In this document: piece by piece, positions 55,723-62,264 of the stretch
Position numbering within the stretch: the stretch's first letter is position 1
Layout: the number at the start of each line of letters is the position of its first letter
Assembly (NCBI RefSeq): GCF_016100455.1
Contig: NZ_JACFSK010000001.1
Span: 62,001 to 126,000, forward strand
Reading direction: 5' to 3'
Length of the DNA stretch: 64,000 nucleotides
Origin: Bartonella sp. M0283
GTDB lineage: Bacteria; Pseudomonadota; Alphaproteobacteria; Rhizobiales; Rhizobiaceae
Program-made: the position numbers and the translations under genes
Notes under the pieces: model-generated
Told to the model about the DNA's origin: nothing
Seen by the model: the letters and a program-made list of their open reading frames with translations, nothing else
The model's database searches: none

Positions 55723-56037
55723 GTGACTTTTGAAAAAAGCGCAATAAAGGAGAGGAAGATTGGAAGAGTTCGGAGGTTGAGCGCTGCGTCGAAAGGGTTC
55801 GGAGGTCGTGCTTCAGGTCGAAAGAGTTCGGAAGTTCAGCTCAATAAAGCCGGACTTCAGAGATTTTTCGTGTTCCTAAAGCCGCAGTGTGAAACATTCG
55901 AGGCGATTTCAAAAACGCTACCATTTATATTTCATGGTTCGGGCTCTCATAGTTTGGAAGCGCATAGTTCGGATATTGGTTCGGATATTGGTTCGGATAT
56001 TGTAACCTCGGGCGAGTTAGCCACTTTGATGGTGTGA
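55723..56037 (+). CDS. Doubtful 104-codon ORF containing two short tandem repeats
   Basis: Opens with GTG at 55723 and ends at 56037. Its first part (basic, KERKIGRVRRLS) overlaps the 29-bp repeats and its end (SSDIGSDIGSDIV) the 12-bp repeats. No family resemblance and no clear ribosome-binding site. It is listed because no other gene occupies this stretch; it may well not be expressed. Confidence 0.2.
   Translation: MTFEKSAIKERKIGRVRRLSAASKGFGGRASGRKSSEVQLNKAGLQRFFVFLKPQCETFEAISKTLPFIFHGSGSHSLEAHSSDIGSDIGSDIVTSGELATLMV
55768..55853 (+). repeat. 29-bp tandem repeat, about three copies
   Basis: Units beginning GTTCGGAGGT at 55768 and 55797 and GTTCGGAAGT at 55826; the first two end in GTCGAAAG. 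The third copy decays after about 12 bases. Confidence 0.75.
55967..56002 (+). repeat. 12-bp tandem repeat, three perfect copies
   Basis: GTTCGGATATTG occurs three times without change at 55967-55978, 55979-55990 and 55991-56002. The unit begins with the same GTTCGGA as the 29-bp repeat nearby. Confidence 0.9.
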
Positions 56038-56539
56038 AACGGGAAGCATTATGAAAACTGTTTTAATGACCTCTTCGAGCGGGCGATGGAACTTCGTTTC
56101 GAAGATGCTGTTTAAGGAGTGCGCAACCACATAACCCTGTGCTATAGCGAAATGACATAATCGTCTTTTTGGCGGGGGAAGGACCATTGCATTTTGCTAC
56201 TGATGCTCCTTCCGACACGCCTCATGAACAGCAAGAAGCAAAGTTTGCAAGAGCGATGTTCTCCGGTGATGTCTTTATGTTTTTCGATAATTAATCGACT
56301 GTAAAATAATTTAATATTGTAAAAACAAGTAAAAATAATAACAAATAAGTTCATAACTGATCATATCGTTATGTAGTTTATGACAAACGAATAAAGAACG
56401 TTAAAAAAATGAAATTATATTGAAATATATTTTCATTAAAGATTTTGTCTATCGACTAAAGTTTCCATTTTTTATAGAAAAATCATAAAAAACAAGAGTA
56501 AAATAAATTAAATCAATGTCATTAAATTTATCAATTCAA

Positions 56540-56555
56540 TTAATATATTTTTAAC
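56540..56555 (+). promoter_or_regulatory. CtrA-type box, distal
   Basis: TTAA (56540-56543), seven bases, TTAAC (56551-56555): a perfect TTAA-N7-TTAAC match, about 800 bases before the first gene of the second secretion operon. The surrounding DNA is so AT-rich that a chance match is quite possible. Confidence 0.3.
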
Positions 56556-57144
56556 TAATTGATAAGCAAATATATTTTTTTCGTTAAAGCAAAAAATAAA
56601 AATGACTTTTTTAGAAAAATATGCCATAAACATTGCATATTTTCGGAAATAATGAGTCATATATTGCAAAGATCATGTATAAAAAACAAAAAAAATCTTT
56701 TATATATAGATATATGTATTTTACTTCAAATAAAAAACGAATTGATGTTAATATATAAAGAAAAACAAGTTTTTTATTTATAAAAATCGTATTAAATAAA
56801 ATACAATATCCATATTTAGTATTTTAAAAAAATAAATATAAATAATATAATATTAAATCGATAATTGAAATACAAAATATATTTATAAAAACGTAAAGAA
56901 TTATTTATATTATAAAAAATAAATTACATATATTCGAAAATTTGCAAATATCCGACCTTGAAAAGGGATAAATAACTGATTAAGTGTTTAAAGAAAAAAT
57001 TTCCGTTACATATTTTCGTGTATGAGTTCACACGGTTTAGGATATGAGTTTTGTAACAGAAAGTGAAACAGAATTTTATTGCAGGGTGAATGGAAATAAA
57101 ACAAAAACGGAATAACCTATTGATATTGCTGGTGAATTTTGTAA

Positions 57145-57160
57145 TTAACAAAAAATTAAC
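57145..57160 (+). promoter_or_regulatory. CtrA-type box upstream of the second secretion operon
   Basis: TTAA (57145-57148), seven bases, TTAAC (57156-57160): a perfect match to the CtrA consensus, 180 bases before the start at 57340. It closely resembles the box at 23151-23166 (both have an A-rich N7), which supports shared control of the two adhesin loci. Confidence 0.5.
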
Positions 57161-57339
57161 TATGTCTTGCAAAAATTTGCCAACTCATTAAAAGGGGCTA
57201 TGATTCTCGTATTGGGAAATTTTGGCGTGCAGATGGGAAAAATTTTTCGCCAATTTAGTTGGTTGACGGAAGAGCCGTTTTTGGCGGTGGGGGTTAGAAT
57301 GGTTTTTCGGTGCAAGCACTGCATCAAAAGAGGTTGTTT

Positions 57340-58707
57340 ATGAGATCTACTCGTTCTGTACTGTATTTATCATTGTTGCTTGCACTTCTGTCGCTCTTTG
57401 CGCTTGTTTACACTTTGGTGTTTCACGGTGATTTTGTTGCACATAATATCGTTTTTAATAGCATTATTGCCGTTTTTGACGTTATCGTCCTTGCTTATGC
57501 AATTTATACGATGTTTTACCTCAAGGCAGGGGTAAAACAGTGGGTCGAATTCAAAAGAAATTTTCCGAGAGATAGCGACGAACCACCATTAAAAGGTTGC
57601 ATGCGTTTGTTGCGGGGACGCTTGCGCGATCTTATCAGTTTCAATGAAGATGAAAGAAATTCTGCAATTTCGCTGGTCTCGTCGGCATTGGACTGGCGTG
57701 TGGATTTTCTTTTTTATGCTGCCGGTGCGGTTATTTCCATGGGCTTGCTCGGCACGTTCTTCGGCCTGACATTTACTATGGAAGGTATTCGCGGGTCTAT
57801 TGACGTTTTGTCATCGGCAGATGAGATTCAAGCGAAGTCGCTAGTCAATTCGCTGGCAGCACCTCTTGGTGGTATGGCAACCGCGTTTTCGTCATCCATG
57901 TTCGGTCTGGGGTCATCTATTTGTACCGGTTTGATTGCCCACTTCATGGGGCGCACAACCGAAGGTATTGTTTACGATATCGAAAAATGGTCGTTTGTTG
58001 CAAGCGGTGAAGAAGCTTCCAAAATGGCCGGTGAAACCGGTACAATCGATGCGACAACACGCGCGATCAACAGATTGGCAGCAGTTCTTTCCCGCCATGT
58101 CGAGTTTTCGCATGAAGATACCGGAAAATTCATTGAAATATCCAGTAGCTTTGTCGAAGGGCAGGCTGCCCAGCAGCAAACCATGGACAAGATGCTCGCT
58201 GTTGTGTCCGAACAATCGGAAAACAACAAACGGTCTGTCGAAGCGATGTTGTCGACTGTTGCGGCAAATGGTGAAGCGACAAGACAAATTGTCGAGGTGA
58301 TCCAGAATAGCTACGAGATGCTGTCCGGTTTGAGTGACGCGGTCAAAACCAATAGTGCTTATATTGCACGGGGAACCGAAGCACAGGAAAACAACAGTCA
58401 GACTGTTGCGCAAGGAATTGCCGGTTTGAACCAGATGCGGATCGAAATCATGAGCGGCATCGAGTCAGTGCTTGAGAAGTTGAAACAGATACAGGGTTAT
58501 GCAGGGTCAATCGAGCAGTCGTCCAGTCGACTGGTTGCTCATAATGATGAACAAAAAGAGGCTTTGGAGAGCGCAACGCAGGTTATGCGCGCACAACAAA
58601 AAGCTGTGATGGAAGGGATGCGTGATTTGACTGAAGCACGTGTTTCTATCGTTTCGGCCGTGCGGGCAGCGCAAAAGGTTAGCGAAGTTCCACCCACGAA
58701 AGGCTGA
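57340..58707 (+). CDS. MotA/TolQ/ExbB-like proton-channel protein (SiiB-like) of secretion system 2
   Basis: A 455-residue inner-membrane protein. The start at 57340 has AGAGG seven bases upstream; a GTG ten codons earlier is possible. Two spans lie in the first 70 residues and two more at about 125-150 and 180-205. The third span and its loop (GLLGTFFGLTFTMEGIRGS) and the fourth (NSLAAPLGGMATAFSSSMFG) carry the motifs of MotA/ExbB channel proteins. The last about 230 residues are a long helical cytoplasmic tail. It begins an operon with TolC, a MotB-like protein, HlyD and an adhesin. In Salmonella SPI-4 the SiiA/SiiB pair is MotB/MotA-like and is needed for adhesin function, so SiiB is the closest functional model. 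Channel activity is inferred. Confidence 0.8.
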   Translation: MRSTRSVLYLSLLLALLSLFALVYTLVFHGDFVAHNIVFNSIIAVFDVIVLAYAIYTMFYLKAGVKQWVEFKRNFPRDSDEPPLKGCMRLLRGRLRDLISFNEDERNSAISLVSSALDWRVDFLFYAAGAVISMGLLGTFFGLTFTMEGIRGSIDVLSSADEIQAKSLVNSLAAPLGGMATAFSSSMFGLGSSICTGLIAHFMGRTTEGIVYDIEKWSFVASGEEASKMAGETGTIDATTRAINRLAAVLSRHVEFSHEDTGKFIEISSSFVEGQAAQQQTMDKMLAVVSEQSENNKRSVEAMLSTVAANGEATRQIVEVIQNSYEMLSGLSDAVKTNSAYIARGTEAQENNSQTVAQGIAGLNQMRIEIMSGIESVLEKLKQIQGYAGSIEQSSSRLVAHNDEQKEALESATQVMRAQQKAVMEGMRDLTEARVSIVSAVRAAQKVSEVPPTKG

Positions 58708-58712
58708 TTCGA

Positions 58713-60230
58713 ATGAATTTCTCAATCAATCTGAAACGTGTGGTGTCTACGTTAGTGGTAAGTTGTAGCGTCATTTCAACGGGCTGTGCATCGGATAAAA
58801 AACCTGCAGTTCGTGCCGGTGTCGATACAATGACAACGCAGGCAATAAACGAGAACACAACTCAGACGGGAAAAGACAAAGCAACGCAGGCGGTAAAAGA
58901 AAACAGCCAGCCTGTCATCAGCAAAGACTCCAAACTAGCAAACACCAACAACCCGGTCACTGCGAAATCGAAAGAGTTTTTCAAGCGCGAAAAGCAAAAG
59001 CTGACGCTGGATGAAGCTTTGAAGAAGGCTGCAAACTATTCGTGGACAATCAAAGTTGCACAAAGCCAGCTTGATATTGCTGAAAGTCGGCTCGATCAGG
59101 CAAAAGCGAAATATTATCCGACGGTTGGAGCCGAATTGACCGCTCCGAATTTGCGCTATGATGGTGGTATTACCAGTCGCGATAGGGATTTTGACGATAC
59201 AGCTTTTGCCGGACTTGACGTTCGCTACAGCATTTATGATTTCGGGCGGCGTGATGCCGACAAAGAGGCTGCAAGTTATAATTTGCGGGCGAGCGGCCAC
59301 GCAAAACATGCCGAAGATTTGACAGTGATGTTTAATACGGCCAATGCCTATATGGCTGTTCAGTCCTATACAGAACAGCTTCACACGGCAATCGCCTATG
59401 TTGACAAGATTACATCTCTTAATAAAACAATCGCCGAAAGTGTTGCTGGCGGTATTTCGCCGCAATCGGATGCTGTGCGCGGGCGTCTTGCTTTAAGCAA
59501 TGCGATTAACCGCCGCAAGGACATCGAGCTCAAATTGTCGCGTGCCCAGCAGAAATTGAATGCTCTCGTGGGAATAGATGTCGAGGCATTGCCGGCCAAG
59601 CGTATGGCTCTTCCCAAGGTCAGAGATCTTGATGCTGTTGCTGTCAATGCGGCTGATCAGAACCCGGCAGTGCTGGCACGTGGAGCAGCGCTGGAAGGAA
59701 GCCGGAAAAATGTTGTCGGCGCCAAAGCAAGCTTGAAGCCAAGGCTGGATTTGACAATCGATTATAAGCGCACACTTGAAAACGTAGACAATCTTTATAA
59801 CGTATCGGATACCGATGGCGGGGTTCAACTCAAACTGACATTCGATATTTTTGACCTTTCAAAAAAGGCTAAAATTCGTGAAGCCTATGCGCAACTGAAT
59901 GTGAACGAGGCTCAACTTGGCAAGGAGCGCTCGACAGTGAATGACGAGGTGCGTGCTTTGCTTGGTGATATTGATATTACTTCGCAGCAATGGACAATCA
60001 GTGAAGAGGCGTCCAGAGAGGCTGATAAGACACGTGGTCTTTATCTTGAAGAATTCCGCCTTGGTGACCGGAAACTTTCCGATCTGATCACTGCCGAAAC
60101 CGAGTATTTTACATCCCGTACAGATGCTATCGACGCCCGTTATGGCTTTATGCACGCTGTGTTTAGTATCTATTATCTTGCTGGTAAGCCGCATGACGGA
60201 CTTGCGGCTCTTCAGCTGGTGGAGCGCTGA
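58713..60230 (+). CDS. TolC family outer-membrane lipoprotein of secretion system 2 (SiiC-like)
   Basis: A 505-residue outer-membrane duct protein. The signal sequence ends in a lipobox (VISTGC, Cys at about 25), then a Thr/Lys/Asn-rich linker to about residue 90. The TolC halves follow: LTLDEALKKAANYSWTIKVA and YPTVGAELTAPNLRYDGG, RYSIYDFGRRDADK in the first, and LEGSRKNVVGAKASLKPRLD with LTFDIFDLSKKAKIREAY in the second. It starts five bases after the MotA-like gene and ends two bases before the MotB-like gene, so it is embedded between the two channel-type genes. It is only distantly related to the TolC protein of secretion system 1. Confidence 0.88.
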   Translation: MNFSINLKRVVSTLVVSCSVISTGCASDKKPAVRAGVDTMTTQAINENTTQTGKDKATQAVKENSQPVISKDSKLANTNNPVTAKSKEFFKREKQKLTLDEALKKAANYSWTIKVAQSQLDIAESRLDQAKAKYYPTVGAELTAPNLRYDGGITSRDRDFDDTAFAGLDVRYSIYDFGRRDADKEAASYNLRASGHAKHAEDLTVMFNTANAYMAVQSYTEQLHTAIAYVDKITSLNKTIAESVAGGISPQSDAVRGRLALSNAINRRKDIELKLSRAQQKLNALVGIDVEALPAKRMALPKVRDLDAVAVNAADQNPAVLARGAALEGSRKNVVGAKASLKPRLDLTIDYKRTLENVDNLYNVSDTDGGVQLKLTFDIFDLSKKAKIREAYAQLNVNEAQLGKERSTVNDEVRALLGDIDITSQQWTISEEASREADKTRGLYLEEFRLGDRKLSDLITAETEYFTSRTDAIDARYGFMHAVFSIYYLAGKPHDGLAALQLVER

Positions 60231-60232
60231 TA

Positions 60233-60886
60233 ATGTCGGAAAAACGTGGTGGCGAAAATATCTGGATTGCATATGCCGATATGCTGACCGTTTTGTTGAT
60301 GGTCTTCCTTCTGCTGGCTATGCTGTTTCAGGTGATTGTGGCAACGTCGAAAATATCCGGACCGGAAGATGCGGCCGGCAACCGGAAGGCTGAAGCCGAG
60401 CAGGCGAGCGCACAAGATAAGTCGAAATTCGGTGTTTCGTTGGAAAAACAACCGGATAAAAAGGCGATGTCCGGAAATACTGACGACGGCATGCAGCAGG
60501 TTGCAGTCAAACTGCCGCTTGTGATGGTTGATACGGCAGCCTTGCAACCGCGCGATGGGGACTTGCGTATCAATGTCGAATTGAACAGAACCTATTTGAC
60601 AGGTGTTCAACAAAACGAAGTGCGCGCATGGGCATTAAGAAATAAAAGTATTCTGACAACCGAAAAATTACGCATTTATTCGGTTGGACGTAGTATAAAT
60701 GTTTCAACAGGTGATACATTATTGATGCAGGTCAATCGTGCAGTGGCAACGATGGCAGTATTGCAGAAAGAAGGCGCCATCATCAAAAACATCAGATTTG
60801 ATAATCTGATTGTCCCCAATAATGCAGATGACTTTATTATATTACGTGTTGAAGATACCGATGCAAATAACCGCAAAACCCAGTAA
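60233..60886 (+). CDS. MotB-like inner-membrane protein (SiiA-like) of secretion system 2
   Basis: A 217-residue protein with one N-terminal membrane span (about residues 10-35, IWIAYADMLTVLLMVFLLLA). Asp16 in YADM stands where MotB and SiiA carry the proton-binding Asp. A charged linker leads to a periplasmic domain (about 90-210) with VMVDTAALQPRDGDLRINVE and RAVATMAVLQKEGAIIKNIR, which resembles the OmpA/MotB-type fold only loosely. No clear peptidoglycan-binding motif could be picked out. The pairing with the MotA-like protein two genes upstream and the TolC, HlyD and adhesin genes makes a SiiA-type role likely: using proton motive force to control adhesin export or retention. Confidence 0.75.
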   Translation: MSEKRGGENIWIAYADMLTVLLMVFLLLAMLFQVIVATSKISGPEDAAGNRKAEAEQASAQDKSKFGVSLEKQPDKKAMSGNTDDGMQQVAVKLPLVMVDTAALQPRDGDLRINVELNRTYLTGVQQNEVRAWALRNKSILTTEKLRIYSVGRSINVSTGDTLLMQVNRAVATMAVLQKEGAIIKNIRFDNLIVPNNADDFIILRVEDTDANNRKTQ

Positions 60887-62150
60887 ATGGCAAAAGTTAA
60901 TAGGCAGGCTTAAGCTTGTCCCGAAAGGGAAGTGGGCTTTGGCTTTGTGTATCCTGGCTGCATTTTTGTGGGCGGCATTCTGGCCATTCGATATTCTGGT
61001 GCGCGGGCACGGAATTATTCGTGTCGAAGGCCATAATATCGAGATACAACATCCCGAAGGCGGGGTGTTGAAGCAACTGCTCGTGACCAATGGTGAAACA
61101 GTCAAAGCAGGGCAGGTTCTGGCAAATGTTGAAAATTTGACAGTGGCGGAAGATAATGAAAGCAATTTCATCGCCCTTCGTGCCTATGAATTACGTGAAC
61201 AACGGCTGCGTGCGGAACTTGCCGGCAAGGACTTCAACCCGCCCCAACCGAACAACCCGAAATTGGCCGAAATCTACCAGAATGAGACCGATTTATATAA
61301 TGCCCGCCGCCGCGCGCTCGACGAGTCAATTGCGATAGCCAAAACCCAATATGAACAAAAAGAAGCCCAGCTTGCGTCGAATTCGATTGCAATTGAAAAT
61401 CTCGGCGCCGAAATGCAATTGTCGAATGAACATATCAAGCTTCTCGAGCCACTGGTAGCAAGAGGCGCGGCACCGGAAGCAACGCTTGTCCAGCGGCGTC
61501 TCGAATATCAGAAAGTTTTGAGCACACTTGCCGATGCCCGCTCCAAAGTGCCGGGAATGACTGCCGCGCGTGACGAGGCAAAACTCAAAATATCGATGTA
61601 TCGAACAGAATTCAACGAGGATGCCAACAAGCAACTTGCCGAAGTTCAGGTGAAACTCGAGACAGCAAAAGCACAATGGGAAGCAAGCCGGCAGAGAGCA
61701 AAAAATTCGGAAGTTGTGTCGCCTGTGGATGGTATTATCCAACAGGTTGTCATGCCCCATGTGGGGGCGGTTTTGCGACCGGGTGAAAAACTGTTCGAAA
61801 TTGCGCCGAGCGAAGTGCCACTGGTTGCAGATGTCAAGGTTAATCCGCAAGACCGTGACCGTTTGTGGGTAGGGCAGGATGTGCGTGTGCGTGTGCTTGC
61901 TATTTCCAATTATAGTAGCCCGACCTTGAAAGGGAAAGTTTCGGTCATCAGCGCGGATGCTGTTGGCGAGGAAGACAAGGGCGGGCGCTATTATGAAGTG
62001 ACCGTGACAATGGATCCCAAACAAAACGAAAATTTGAAGATATTTCCGGGCATGACAGTCGAGACCTTTGCACTCGCAGGACAAAGAACATTTCTGCAAT
62101 ATCTTTTCAAACCGTTTATTGATGGAATGTCGGTCGTCTTCAGCGAGTAA
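60861..62150 (+). CDS. HlyD family periplasmic adaptor of secretion system 2 (SiiD-like)
   Basis: A 429-residue membrane fusion protein. The start at 60861 overlaps the MotB-like gene by 26 bases; the frame is open 17 codons further upstream. One membrane span lies at about residues 23-45 (WALALCILAAFLWAAFWPFD), followed by the lipoyl half IEIQHPEGGVLKQLLVTNGE, a long helical hairpin (about 100-280), the second lipoyl half VVSPVDGIIQQVVMPHVGAV and a beta-barrel with FPGMTVETFALAGQRT at the end. The overlap implies translational coupling to the proton-channel-like pair. An adaptor needs an ABC partner, but none is found in this operon within the window; it is probably downstream, or the exporter of system 1 is shared. 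Confidence 0.9.
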   Translation: MQITAKPSKWQKLIGRLKLVPKGKWALALCILAAFLWAAFWPFDILVRGHGIIRVEGHNIEIQHPEGGVLKQLLVTNGETVKAGQVLANVENLTVAEDNESNFIALRAYELREQRLRAELAGKDFNPPQPNNPKLAEIYQNETDLYNARRRALDESIAIAKTQYEQKEAQLASNSIAIENLGAEMQLSNEHIKLLEPLVARGAAPEATLVQRRLEYQKVLSTLADARSKVPGMTAARDEAKLKISMYRTEFNEDANKQLAEVQVKLETAKAQWEASRQRAKNSEVVSPVDGIIQQVVMPHVGAVLRPGEKLFEIAPSEVPLVADVKVNPQDRDRLWVGQDVRVRVLAISNYSSPTLKGKVSVISADAVGEEDKGGRYYEVTVTMDPKQNENLKIFPGMTVETFALAGQRTFLQYLFKPFIDGMSVVFSE

Positions 62151-62264
62151 GAGAGGCACTGTGTCGCAATTGAACTTGTTAAACTACTCCATTATAACTA
62201 TATTTTGGGGTGAGGGGCTTGTTTAAATGTCGGGGTATAGGATTATCTTAGGGGTTATATCGAA

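Larger units (their letters stand above)
56041..57339. other. Very AT-rich upstream region of the second secretion operon
   Basis: About 1.3 kb without a convincing gene. From about 56300 to 57000 the DNA is extremely AT-rich with long A and T tracts, as is often seen at silenced or strongly bent promoter regions. Two CtrA-type boxes lie within it (56540-56555 and 57145-57160). Short ORFs here (for example 56559-56783 and 56924-57172) have no family resemblance. Confidence 0.55.

Noticed and set aside
56559..57172. Small ORFs in the AT-rich region (74 and 82 codons)
   Set aside because: The composition follows the local AT bias, there are no ribosome-binding sites and no resemblance to known proteins.
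57310..58707. MotA-like gene as a Zorya-type defence component (ZorA)
   Set aside because: ZorA also has a MotA-like channel with a long tail, but no zorC, zorD or zorE genes are present and the neighbours are TolC, HlyD and an adhesin, which fit a Sii-type role.
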